DNA of 54,843 bases, taken from NCBI GenBank assembly GCA_944391055.1, contig CALXSF010000014.1, forward strand, positions 1 through 54,843, in the 5' to 3' direction. Below are positions 43,185-51,562 of this stretch, one piece after another. The notes below the pieces were generated by a model. The model did no database searches. It was not told the origin of the DNA and worked only from the letters and a program-made list of their open reading frames with translations. The stretch comes from an uncultured Kiritimatiellota bacterium. GTDB lineage: Bacteria; Verrucomicrobiota; Kiritimatiellia; RFP12; DVOR01. The position numbers and the translations under genes are program-made. The first letter of the stretch is position 1, and each line of letters opens with the position of its first letter.

Positions 43185-43542
43185 CGGAGAAGACAACGAA
43201 GACCGCCGTAGTTGTGGTCACACCTTTTGTGATGTCCCCAATCGCTTTTGGGGTGCCAATCCCAACGATTGGGGCGTTGGCGTGCCCAAGCGGAGCTGTT
43301 CGCCCAAAAGGCGGGGCGCGTGCGGACAGTGGCGGCCGCCCTTTTGGCCCTCGGCGTCTTGGCGGCGATGAACGTGATTGCGGGCCTCATCTTTCGGATC
43401 ACGCCGTAAGTCCCCCTCGACCACGCCGCAACTCCCCCTCGAAGACGCCGCGCCCTGACCTGCGATAGGGTGTCCTTCGCCCTCCTTTCCTTGACTCGTT
43501 CCATTGTGCAACTTCCCGGCGTTTTCGGGGCGTGGGCGACGT
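43185..43542 (+). other. Right scar of the toxin island
   Basis: GC content jumps back at about 43190. A frame to TAA 43407 ends with QAELFAQKAGRVRTVAAALL and LAAMNVIAGLIFRITP, which looks like the C-terminal helix of a membrane protein whose 5' part is missing. After it, a 21-base unit (CCCCCTCGA-C/A-ACGCCGC) is repeated twice (about 43412-43452). No intact gene is present. Confidence 0.4.
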
Positions 43543-43571
43543 TTGCGGGGGTGGGGTGGATTTGGTATGAT
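43543..43571 (+). promoter_or_regulatory. Promoter with leaderless start for metalloenzyme gene
   Basis: TTGCGG (43543-43548), 17-base spacer, TATGAT (43566-43571) with upstream TGG, then 8 bases to ATG 43580 and no Shine-Dalgarno sequence. Confidence 0.65.
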
Positions 43572-43579
43572 GAGGCCGT

Positions 43580-44425
43580 ATGCGCGTGCTGTATGTCTTT
43601 GTCGATGGCGTTGGCTATGGCCCGGCGGGGGAGCGAAACCCCGTCTGCCCGGAGGTGTGCCCGACGCTGTGCGCGCTGATGGCGGGGGCGGTGCGGCTGG
43701 ATGCCTGCCTGGGGGTGCCGGGGCTGCCGCAGTCGGCCACGGGGCAGGCCACGCTCTACACGGGGGTGAACGCGGCGCAGGTGATGGGCCGCCACAAGGA
43801 GGGCTTCCCGGGGCCGACGCTTTGCCGGCTGCTGCAGGAGGACAACCTCTTCCTGGCGGCGCGGCGGCGGGGGCTGCGCGTCTGCTTCGCGGACGCCTAT
43901 TTCGCGGACGCGCCGGAGGAGCTGGCCGCGCGCCGCTTCAAGAGCGTGACGACGATCATGGCGCTGACGGCGCCGGAGACGTTGCGCTTCCAGCGGGACC
44001 TGCTGGCGGGCCGGGCGGTGGTGCACGACCTGACGCGCGAGGCGTTGGTGCCGAAGGGCTACACGGGCCCGACGATCGCGCCGGAGACGGCGGCGGAGCA
44101 TCTGCTGGCGGTGGCGGCGGAGAACGACCTGACGCTTTTCGAGTATTTCCTCACGGACATCGCCGGCCATTCGCAGGATCGCGCGCGGGCGGCGAAGACG
44201 CTGGGGACGCTGGACGCCTTTCTGCGGGGGGTGGTGGAGGGGCGCCCGGAGGAGACGCTGCTGGTGGTCACGTCGGACCACGGCAACATCGAGGATTTGG
44301 GCACGCGGGGGCACACCTTCAACCAGGTGCCGCTGATCGCGTTGGGCCCGCGGGCGGAGGAGATCCGCGCGGGGGCGAAGTCGCTGACGGACGTGATGCC
44401 GCGCGTGCTGCGCGCGCTGGGCTAA
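43580..44425 (+). CDS. Phosphoglycerate-mutase-like metalloenzyme
   Basis: A 281-residue alkaline-phosphatase-superfamily protein. The N-terminus RVLYVFVDGVGYGPAG carries the first metal Asp; the nucleophile region is GLPQSATGQATLYTGVNAA (Ser/Thr in QSATG). The metal site continues with DIAGHSQD and VVTSDHGNIEDLGTRGHT. The order and the NIED-G-H signature are those of cofactor-independent phosphoglycerate mutase/phosphopentomutase-like metalloenzymes, but it is much shorter than iPGM (about 510) and lacks the second transferase domain, so it is more likely a phosphatase-like relative. No signal peptide. Confidence 0.8.
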   Translation: MRVLYVFVDGVGYGPAGERNPVCPEVCPTLCALMAGAVRLDACLGVPGLPQSATGQATLYTGVNAAQVMGRHKEGFPGPTLCRLLQEDNLFLAARRRGLRVCFADAYFADAPEELAARRFKSVTTIMALTAPETLRFQRDLLAGRAVVHDLTREALVPKGYTGPTIAPETAAEHLLAVAAENDLTLFEYFLTDIAGHSQDRARAAKTLGTLDAFLRGVVEGRPEETLLVVTSDHGNIEDLGTRGHTFNQVPLIALGPRAEEIRAGAKSLTDVMPRVLRALG

Positions 44426-44444
44426 GAAAAGGGAGGGAGCCAAG

Positions 44445-45407
44445 ATGAGAAGGACGATGACGTTTTTGGGACTGTGCGCGGCGTTGCCGTTGTGCGCGGT
44501 GACGTTGCAGGTGAACGCGCCGGCGACGGAGGCGACCCTGGAGAACGACCAGGAGCTGACGCTCTCCGAGCAGGTGTCGGTGGGGGAGGGCGAGACGGCG
44601 GTCTTCTCCGCCCGCCTCACGATGACTCTGCCCTCGGAGGCGGTGGACCGCGAGGAGGAGCTGGAGGACAACTTCGCGCTGACGGCGGACAGCGACGGCC
44701 AGGTGCTGGTCTACGCGCTGGGCTGGGACCCGGTGGAGGGGCTGACGGTCGCGGAGGGCGACACGCTGGACGTGCGCGTGGCGGTGAGCCGCCGCGCCGC
44801 CGGCGTGCGCTATGACGTGCGGCTGCGCAAGAACGATGTCGCCTCCCAAGAGTGGAACGTGGGGATCGAATTGGAGGGCGAGGGGGAGGCCGGGCCGGAC
44901 GCCACCTTCACCGCGGTGGCGCTGGAGGGCGAGGGGAAGGCGACGGGGCTCGCCGCGGCCAGCGTGCGCACGGGCATCCTGCCGCCGACGGAGGATGGCT
45001 CGCAGGACGCCGAGTTGGTGGGCAAGTACGTGGCGTGGCTGAACGACTCGGGCAAGGGTGGGGCGATGGGCGACGCGGACGACGCGGCGCTCTCGGACGC
45101 CTTCGCGATGAACGTGGGCGGCACGCCCTCGCTGACGGTCACGGCCATCGACCCCGGGGCGGGGACGCTCACGGTGCGCGGCGGTTATGTGCCGGCCGCC
45201 GGCGGGAAGGAGCAGCCCGCGCCGCTGAACGCCATCAACGGCACGCTCTACGTCACCTATTCCGGCACGTTGGGCGGCGAGGCGGCGACCCAGGCGGCCG
45301 ACGTTTCCCGTTACGACGGCCAGGAGGCCACGGTGAAACTCCCCGAGGGGGCCGTCTTCATCAAGGCCCGCGTGTCGCTGGCCAAGCCCGAGAACACTTT
45401 GCAGTAA
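44445..45407 (+). CDS. Secreted beta-rich protein of unknown function
   Basis: A 320-residue protein with a signal peptide (RRTMTFLGLCAALPLCAV) behind a GGGAGGGAG ribosome site. The rest alternates short strands and acidic turns (SVGEGETAVFSARLTMTLPS, LDVRVAVSRRAAGVRYDVRL, GKYVAWLNDSGKGG). It may be a surface or matrix protein; the GVRYDVRL-type strand resembles the LamG-like parts of the giant repeat protein upstream. No named family is recognised. It may form an operon with the metalloenzyme gene (19-base gap). Confidence 0.6.
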   Translation: MRRTMTFLGLCAALPLCAVTLQVNAPATEATLENDQELTLSEQVSVGEGETAVFSARLTMTLPSEAVDREEELEDNFALTADSDGQVLVYALGWDPVEGLTVAEGDTLDVRVAVSRRAAGVRYDVRLRKNDVASQEWNVGIELEGEGEAGPDATFTAVALEGEGKATGLAAASVRTGILPPTEDGSQDAELVGKYVAWLNDSGKGGAMGDADDAALSDAFAMNVGGTPSLTVTAIDPGAGTLTVRGGYVPAAGGKEQPAPLNAINGTLYVTYSGTLGGEAATQAADVSRYDGQEATVKLPEGAVFIKARVSLAKPENTLQ

Positions 45408-45423
45408 CGACGAGGATAGGCTT

Positions 45424-46458
45424 ATGGAAACGAAACAGAGCGCCTACGCCGCCGCCGGCGTGGACATCGACAAGAAGATGGGCGGCATCGAGACCATCAA
45501 GCAGATGGTGAAAAAGACGGTGACGCCCGGCGTGATCGGGGGCATCGGCAGTTTCGGCGGGCTTTTCCAGAGCCCCGGCTCGGACACGATCCTGGTGGCC
45601 TCCACCGACGGCGTGGGCACCAAGCTGAAGGTGGCCGCGATGGCCGGGCGCCACGACACCGTGGGGCAGGACATCGTCAACCACTGCGTGAACGACATCC
45701 TCGTGCAGGGGGCCACGCCGCTCTTCTTCCTGGACTACATCGGCGCCTCGGTCTTCGACTCGGCCATCTTCAACCAGGTGGTCTCGGGCCTCTGCAAGGC
45801 GTGCGCGGAGAATGGCTGCGCGCTGCTGGGCGGCGAGACGGCGGAGATGCCGGGGCTTTACCCGGTGGGCGAGTATGACCTCGTGGGCACCATCGTGGGC
45901 CAGGTGAAGAAGAGCCAGATCGTCACGGGCGAGCGCATCGGCGTGGGCGACGTGCTGATCGGCCTGCCCTCGGGCGGGCTCCAGACCAACGGCTTCTCCT
46001 TGGCGCGCAAGGTCATCTTTGAGCAGGAGGGGCTGCGGCCCGACGATTTGCTCCCCGGCACGGAGACGACGTGCGCGGACGCGTTGCTGGCCATCCACAA
46101 GAGCTTCCTCAAGCCGGTGAGCAACGTGATGGCCGCGGGCATCGACATCCACGGCATGGCGCACATCACCGGCGGCGGCTTCTATGACAACATCCCCCGC
46201 GTGCTCCCCAAGAACGTCGACGTCACCATCGACGCGGCGTCGTGGGAGGTGCCGCAGGTCTTCCGCTTCATCGGGGAGAAGGGCGGCGTCGCGCGCGAGG
46301 AGATGTACCGCGTCTTCAACATGGGCATCGGCTTCATCCTCATCGTCCCCTCGGGCGCGGTGGGGGCCACGCTCAAGGCGTTGGAGGCGGCGGGCGAGGA
46401 ACCCGTGATCGTCGGCGGCGTCAACCCCGGCCACCGCGCCGTCCACGTCCTCTTCTGA
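45424..46458 (+). CDS. purM: Phosphoribosylformylglycinamidine cyclo-ligase (AIR synthetase)
   Basis: A 344-residue purine biosynthesis enzyme that cyclises FGAM to AIR with ATP. Family signatures are YAAAGVDIDKKMGGIETIK at the N-terminus, ASTDGVGTKLKVAAMAGRHD, NHCVNDILVQGATPLFFLDY, LLGGETAEMPGLY, GLPSGGLQTNGFSLAR, HITGGGFYDNIPRVLP and the C-terminal FNMGIGFILIVP. Length is typical. It is 16 bases after the secreted unknown gene, which itself is not a purine gene. Confidence 0.96.
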   Translation: METKQSAYAAAGVDIDKKMGGIETIKQMVKKTVTPGVIGGIGSFGGLFQSPGSDTILVASTDGVGTKLKVAAMAGRHDTVGQDIVNHCVNDILVQGATPLFFLDYIGASVFDSAIFNQVVSGLCKACAENGCALLGGETAEMPGLYPVGEYDLVGTIVGQVKKSQIVTGERIGVGDVLIGLPSGGLQTNGFSLARKVIFEQEGLRPDDLLPGTETTCADALLAIHKSFLKPVSNVMAAGIDIHGMAHITGGGFYDNIPRVLPKNVDVTIDAASWEVPQVFRFIGEKGGVAREEMYRVFNMGIGFILIVPSGAVGATLKALEAAGEEPVIVGGVNPGHRAVHVLF

Positions 46459-46519
46459 GGCACCTCCGCGCCCGGCGCGCGGGGAACGGAAAGGTATGAG
46501 ACATAAAGGAGGAATTAGG

Positions 46520-49500
46520 ATGAAGGCGTTTCGTTTTGTGTTGGCCGCCCTTTCGGCGGCGTTGGCCGCGCACGGTTTCGGCGCGGTGGAGGCGCGTTAT
46601 GTGATGGTCGACCTGCCGCGCGAGTCGGCGACGCTCTCGCTGGCCGAGGTGGAGGTCTTCGTGGGCGACAAGAACGTCGCGCCCACCGGCCAGGCCACCC
46701 AGAGCAGCACCGCCAACGAAGGCGTGGCCCAGCGCGCGATCGACGGCAACACCGCCGACGGCTGGGGGAGCGGCACCATCACCCACAGCGAGGAGGGCGC
46801 CGCCTTCCCGGCGTGGGAGCTTGACCTCGGCAAGGCCTACCCCATCGACCGCGTGGTGGTCTGGAACCGCGGCGAGGGCCTCGGCGGCCGCCTCAACGGC
46901 GTGCGCGTGGCCCTGCTCGACGGCGAGCGCAAGGTCGTCTGGGAGGACAACAAGCCCCAGGCCGTCCGCCAGAACTTCTTCGTCACCGAGAAGCCCGGCA
47001 AGGGCCCCCGCGTCGGCCAGCGCGCCGAGACGCTCGCCGAGCGCGTCGAGCGCGCCCGCATCGCCGCCCTCACCAAGGCCATCAACCTCAACGCCCTGCG
47101 CGACGGCCTGAAGGCCTATTCCGCCAAGTACCCCGAGAACTACCCGAACGCCAAGGCGATCGCCGCCGACATCGACGCCTTGCAGCGGCGCATCGAGCAG
47201 GGCGACAAGGATTACAACGGGATTTACGCCAACTACCGTGCCCTTCAGAAGAAGGTTCTCCTCCAGCACCCGGCGGTCGACTTCGACGAGATTATCTTCC
47301 TCTCCCGCGACCGCGGCTCCAAGCAGGGGCTCTTCCAGAACTATCAGGGCAACACCGGCTGGCTCGGCAACAACGAGGGCGTCCTCCGCGGCTACAAGAA
47401 CAAACTCCTGCGCGGCCCCCTCGACCAGGACAAGGCCAAGGACCGCGCGCCCACCGTCCTGCGCGACTCCTCCGTCTACATGGGCGAGCTCTGCCTGGAC
47501 TGGGACGGCAAGACCATCCTGATGTCCTCCGGCGAGGAGGAGAAAGGCACGCCGTGGGGCATCTACGAGATCGGCGTCGACGGCACGAACTGGCGCACCG
47601 CCTACAAGAACGACGACAAGGAGGTCGATTTCTACGACGCCTGCTACCTCCCCGACGGCCGCATCGTCACCACCGCCTCCGTCGGTTTCCAGGGCGTCCC
47701 CTGCGTCAGCGGCGGCGACATCGTCTCCAACCTCGTCCTCATCAACAAAGAGCGCACCGGTATGCGCCGCCTCACCTTCGACCAGGACTGCAACTGGAAC
47801 CCCGAGGTCTACCCCAACGGCCGCGTCGTCTTCCTGCGCTGGGAGTACACCGACTCCGCCCACTACTTCTCCCGCGTCCTCATGACCATGAACCAGGACG
47901 GCACCGACCAGCAGGAGTTCTACGGCTCCAACTCCTACTGGCCCAACTCCATCTTCTACCACCAGAACATCCCCGGCAGCTCCACCAAGTTCGTCGGCAT
48001 CGTCTCCGGCCACCACGGCGTCGCCCGCAAAGGCGAGCTCATCCTGTTCGACGTCGCCAAAGGCCGCATCGAGACCCAGGGCGCCGTCCACAAGTTCGGC
48101 TTCGCCGGCAAGCCCATCGAGAACATCACCAAAGACCGTCTCGTCGACAACATCAAGCCCTACTTCCTCCATCCCCGCCCGCTGAACGACGAGCTCGTCC
48201 TCGCCGCCCGTCAGGAAGACAACGCCGCCAACTTCAAGATCGTCCTCATCGACGTCTACGACAACTGCCTCACCCTCTGGGAGATGCCCAACGCCAGCCT
48301 CTACGAGCCCATCCCCCTCAAGGCCGCCAAGCGCCCCCCCGTCCAGCCCGACCGCGTCGACCTCTCCAAGAAGACCTGCAACGTCTACATGACCAACGTC
48401 TACCGCGGCCAGAACACCCTCAAGGACGTCCCCCGCGGCACCGTCAAGAAGTTGCGCGTCTTCCACTATGAGTACGCCCCCCGCTACGTCGGCGGCCACT
48501 ACGCCATCGGCATGGAAGGCCCGTGGGATCCCCGCGTCCTCCACGGCACCGTCGACGTCGAGGACGACGGCTCCTGCCTCTTCCAGTTCCCCGCCCAGAC
48601 CCCGCTGAGCGTCCAGCCCCTCGACGGCGAGGGCCGCGCCCTCCAGCTCATGCGCTCCTGGCTCGTCGGCCAGCCCGGCGAGACCATCAGCTGCATCGGC
48701 TGCCACGAGAACCAGAACGCCGCCGCCCCCTCCGGCCAGCGCACCGCCGCCAGCCGCAAGCCCCCGCAGACCATCAAGCCCTGGTACGGCCCCGCCCGCG
48801 GCTGGGCCTTCGAGCGCGAGCTCCAGCCCGTCCTCGACGCCAAGTGCGTCGGCTGCCACAACGGCAAGACCACCGCCAAGACCGCCATGGGCGAGCCCAT
48901 CCCCAACCTGGAGTACAACCCGAAGCTCGGCTGGGGCAAGTTCTCCGAGTCCTACCTCGCCCTCCACCCCTACGTCCGCCGCAACGGCCCCGAGGGCGAC
49001 TACCACATCCTCAATCCCCTCGAGTTCCACGCCTCCACCTCCGACCTCTACCAGATTCTGAAGAAGGGCCACCACGGCGTCACCCTCACCCCCGAGGAAT
49101 GGGACCGCCTCATCACCTGGATCGACCTCAACGTCCCCTACTACGGCACCTGGACCGAACGCGGCGTCCGCAACAACATGATCGACAAGCGCCGCGAGCT
49201 CGAGAAAACCACCTCCAACCTCGACTTCGACCCCGAGCGCGTCATCAACCCCTACAAGCCCGGCGCCGTCGCCTTCCAGAAGCCCACCGGCCCCACCGTC
49301 GCCAAGGCCCCCGCGCCCCAGGTCGCCGGCTGGCCCTTCGACGGCGCCGCCAAGCAAGGCAAGCGCGAGACGCTCACCCTCGACCTCGGCGGCAACCAGA
49401 CCATCACCCTCGTCAAGATCCCCGCCGGCAGCTTCGTCATGGGCTCCAACGACGAGACCAACGCCGAGGCCCCCGCCCACGCCGCCGCCGTCGAGAAGCC

Positions 49501-50191
49501 CTTCTACATGGGCACCACCGAGGTCACCATGGGCATGATGCAGCAGTTCGACCCCACCTTCGAGAACGGCGTCTACGACAAGCACTACAAGGACCAGGTC
49601 AACCGCGGCTACTTCGTCAACGGCCCCGACCTCCCCGCCATCCGCGTCTCCTACGACCAGGCCCAGGCCTTCTGCGACTGGCTCTCCAAGAAGACCGGCA
49701 AGAAAGTCCGCCTCCCCACCGAGACCGAATGGGAATACGCCTGCCGCGCCGGCACCGCCACGCCCATGAACTACGGCGACTTCAACGCCGACTTCTCCAA
49801 GCACGCCAACCTCGCCGACGTCACCATGAAGCGCCTCGCCGTCCACGGCGTCGACCCTCAGCCCATCCGCAACCCCAACAAGTGGATGGACTACGAGAAG
49901 AAGGACCCCCGCTTCGACGACGGCGTCCTCCACCTCGCCAAGGTCGGCTCCTACCTCCCTAACGCCTTCGGCCTCCACGACATGCACGGCAACGTCGCCG
50001 AATGGACCAGCTCGCCCTTCGTCCCCTACCAGGGCGGCCCCGGCTTCGAAGGCGCCGACCCCGCGCTCAAGGTCATCCGCGGCGGCTCCTGGTACCAGCG
50101 GCAGATCCGCGCCTCCTCTGCCAACCGCTGGGGCTACCCCGCCTGGCAGCACCCCTACAACGTCGGCTTCCGCGTCGTCGTCGAGGAGTGA
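46520..50191 (+). CDS. HzsA-like diheme protein fused to FGE-like domain
   Basis: A 1223-residue secreted protein. ATG 46520 is chosen for its AAAGGAGG site at ideal spacing and signal peptide (KAFRFVLAALSAALAAHGFG). Residues about 30-150 look like a discoidin (F5/8C) domain (FPAWELDLGKAYPIDRVVVW). Residues about 250-700 resemble the beta-propeller of hydrazine-synthase alpha-like proteins (TPWGIYEIGVDGTNWRT). Two heme motifs follow, CIGCH (Cys725-His729) and CVGCH (Cys776-His780). Residues about 955-1223 are an FGE-type lectin-like fold (AGSFVMGSNDETNAEAP, LPTETEWEYACRAG, MHGNVAEWTSS), but the catalytic cysteines are missing (GGSWYQRQIRASSANRW). Role unknown; sulfatase maturation is unlikely. 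Confidence 0.8.
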   Translation: MKAFRFVLAALSAALAAHGFGAVEARYVMVDLPRESATLSLAEVEVFVGDKNVAPTGQATQSSTANEGVAQRAIDGNTADGWGSGTITHSEEGAAFPAWELDLGKAYPIDRVVVWNRGEGLGGRLNGVRVALLDGERKVVWEDNKPQAVRQNFFVTEKPGKGPRVGQRAETLAERVERARIAALTKAINLNALRDGLKAYSAKYPENYPNAKAIAADIDALQRRIEQGDKDYNGIYANYRALQKKVLLQHPAVDFDEIIFLSRDRGSKQGLFQNYQGNTGWLGNNEGVLRGYKNKLLRGPLDQDKAKDRAPTVLRDSSVYMGELCLDWDGKTILMSSGEEEKGTPWGIYEIGVDGTNWRTAYKNDDKEVDFYDACYLPDGRIVTTASVGFQGVPCVSGGDIVSNLVLINKERTGMRRLTFDQDCNWNPEVYPNGRVVFLRWEYTDSAHYFSRVLMTMNQDGTDQQEFYGSNSYWPNSIFYHQNIPGSSTKFVGIVSGHHGVARKGELILFDVAKGRIETQGAVHKFGFAGKPIENITKDRLVDNIKPYFLHPRPLNDELVLAARQEDNAANFKIVLIDVYDNCLTLWEMPNASLYEPIPLKAAKRPPVQPDRVDLSKKTCNVYMTNVYRGQNTLKDVPRGTVKKLRVFHYEYAPRYVGGHYAIGMEGPWDPRVLHGTVDVEDDGSCLFQFPAQTPLSVQPLDGEGRALQLMRSWLVGQPGETISCIGCHENQNAAAPSGQRTAASRKPPQTIKPWYGPARGWAFERELQPVLDAKCVGCHNGKTTAKTAMGEPIPNLEYNPKLGWGKFSESYLALHPYVRRNGPEGDYHILNPLEFHASTSDLYQILKKGHHGVTLTPEEWDRLITWIDLNVPYYGTWTERGVRNNMIDKRRELEKTTSNLDFDPERVINPYKPGAVAFQKPTGPTVAKAPAPQVAGWPFDGAAKQGKRETLTLDLGGNQTITLVKIPAGSFVMGSNDETNAEAPAHAAAVEKPFYMGTTEVTMGMMQQFDPTFENGVYDKHYKDQVNRGYFVNGPDLPAIRVSYDQAQAFCDWLSKKTGKKVRLPTETEWEYACRAGTATPMNYGDFNADFSKHANLADVTMKRLAVHGVDPQPIRNPNKWMDYEKKDPRFDDGVLHLAKVGSYLPNAFGLHDMHGNVAEWTSSPFVPYQGGPGFEGADPALKVIRGGSWYQRQIRASSANRWGYPAWQHPYNVGFRVVVEE

Positions 50192-50204
50192 CCCCCTCCC
50201 CAAC

Positions 50205-50241
50205 AAAAAAGCCCCCGGCCTGTCGGCCGGGGGCTTTTTTT
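50205..50241. terminator. Bidirectional rho-independent terminator
   Basis: AAAAAA-GCCCCCGGCC-TGTC-GGCCGGGGGC-TTTTTTT: a perfect 10-bp stem with A and T tracts on both sides, between two convergent units (the HzsA-like gene and the envelope operon). Confidence 0.93.
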
Positions 50242-50332
50242 GTGCCCGCGACCGGGCAGGTCGGGGAAAAGTGGCGCGCCCCCTCCGCTTGGGCGGAGGG
50301 GGGGCGGGGGAGGGGAAGGGGTGGGGGCGGCC

Positions 50333-51559
50333 TTAGGCGGGGCGGCCGGCGCGGGCGGCGACCCAGGCGTGGAGCTTGGAGAGGTCGGCGCGCCAGGCGG
50401 CGGGGCTTTCGCGGCGCTCGAGGAAGAGGCCGTAGAGGTGGAGGAAGGCGTCGAGGTAGAAGGCGGCGCGGTCGAGGCGCTCGTCGATGGAAAGTTTGCG
50501 CTTGGGGTCGGCGGGGGCGTCGTCCTTCGGGGCGCCGGGGCGGTTGAGGGAGGGGAGGCCCTGGAGGGCGTCGGGCTCGGCGCCGGGGGCGGGGGCGGCG
50601 CCGGGGGCGGGGGCGGCGCCTTCCTTCTTGAGGGGGTCGACCTTCATGGCGCGGAAGGCGAAGTCCTGGGCGTCGACGGTGGCGGAGACGACCCAGTCGT
50701 TGCGGGTGAGGGTGAGCTTGGCGCGGCGGAGGCGCTTGCCGTTCCAGAGGGCGATGCCCAGCTCGGGGGAGTCGAGGGGGGCGCCGTTGCGCAGGAGGGT
50801 CTCGTGGCAGCCGGGGGCGTCGTCGCCGGAGACGGTGAGGGGGCCCTCGAACATGAGGCCGCAGCGGGCGCCGTCGAGGTCGAAGGTGGCGTCCTCGCGC
50901 TCCCAGCGGTGGAAGAGCCAGGTGAGGAACTCGGCGCCGAGGGCGGTCTCGGCGGGGGCGGGGCAGTCGGGGTTGGGGGTGAGGGGGAGGCGCTCGAGGG
51001 CGTTGTGGTCAAGGCCGCGGAGGCGGTAGGCCGCGGATTCGGGGCAGCAGAGGGTGGGCATGGCGCCGACGGTCTCGCGGAAGAAGGGGCAGAGGAGCTG
51101 CATGGCGCGGTCGTTGAGGGCGGCGGCGAGGAGGCGGTCGCGGCGGAGGTCGACGGCGCATTCCATGGAGGCGAAGGCGGGCTGGGCGTCTTGGAGGAGG
51201 GCCTCGGCGACGCGCTCGCGGACCTCGGTCTTGGCGGCGCGGGGCAGGAACTCGAGGCCGCGGGCCTTGCGCTCCACCTCCAGCTCGGCGAGGATGGCGG
51301 CGCGGAGGTAACTGGGGGGGACCTGCTTGCGGGCGGTGACGTGGGCGAACCAAAGCCAGTCGCCGCGCCAGCAGTGCTCCTCGGTGAGCTCGGCGTCGAG
51401 GGCGTGGAGGGGGCCGGCCCAGCCGTGGATGGGCTGGTCGCCGACGAGGGTCTTGATCGGGGGGAGGGGGCGCGCCGCGAAGCGCTCCATCGCGGTGGGC
51501 TCGAGGCTTTGGGGGAGGAAGAAGGCGTGGAAGGACAGGGAGCCGCTCTCGAAGCCCAT
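50333..51559 (-). CDS. RdgC-like recombination-associated protein
   Basis: A 408-residue cytoplasmic protein. The architecture follows RdgC: an N-terminal part (LHALDAELTEEHCWRGDWLW, then VTARKQVPPSYLRAAILAEL), a helical middle (RAAKTEVRERVAEALLQDAQPAF), FFRETVGAMP, and a C-terminal half about the size of the RdgC DNA-binding ring. It differs in an Ala/Pro-rich linker (residues about 305-350, with a repeated APAPGA unit). RdgC binds DNA and limits RecA activity. Its start is 3 bases downstream of the tatC stop, so it is the last gene of the tolB-tat operon; that context is unusual. Confidence 0.6.
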   Translation of the reverse strand: MGFESGSLSFHAFFLPQSLEPTAMERFAARPLPPIKTLVGDQPIHGWAGPLHALDAELTEEHCWRGDWLWFAHVTARKQVPPSYLRAAILAELEVERKARGLEFLPRAAKTEVRERVAEALLQDAQPAFASMECAVDLRRDRLLAAALNDRAMQLLCPFFRETVGAMPTLCCPESAAYRLRGLDHNALERLPLTPNPDCPAPAETALGAEFLTWLFHRWEREDATFDLDGARCGLMFEGPLTVSGDDAPGCHETLLRNGAPLDSPELGIALWNGKRLRRAKLTLTRNDWVVSATVDAQDFAFRAMKVDPLKKEGAAPAPGAAPAPGAEPDALQGLPSLNRPGAPKDDAPADPKRKLSIDERLDRAAFYLDAFLHLYGLFLERRESPAAWRADLSKLHAWVAARAGRPA

Positions 51560-51562
51560 GGG

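Noticed and set aside
43580..44425. Full cofactor-independent phosphoglycerate mutase (gpmI)
   Set aside because: At 281 residues it is about half the length and lacks the phosphotransferase domain; the generic metalloenzyme name is safer.
46520..50191. Hydrazine synthase or anammox metabolism
   Set aside because: Only a distant HzsA-like propeller is present, and no beta/gamma subunits or other anammox genes occur.
49410..50191. Sulfatase-activating formylglycine-generating enzyme
   Set aside because: The fold motifs are present, but the catalytic cysteines are replaced (GGSWYQRQIRASS), so it cannot mature the sulfatase.
46421..50206. 1261-codon antisense frame across the HzsA-like gene
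   Set aside because: Same composition effect; the sense strand has a signal peptide, heme and FGE motifs.
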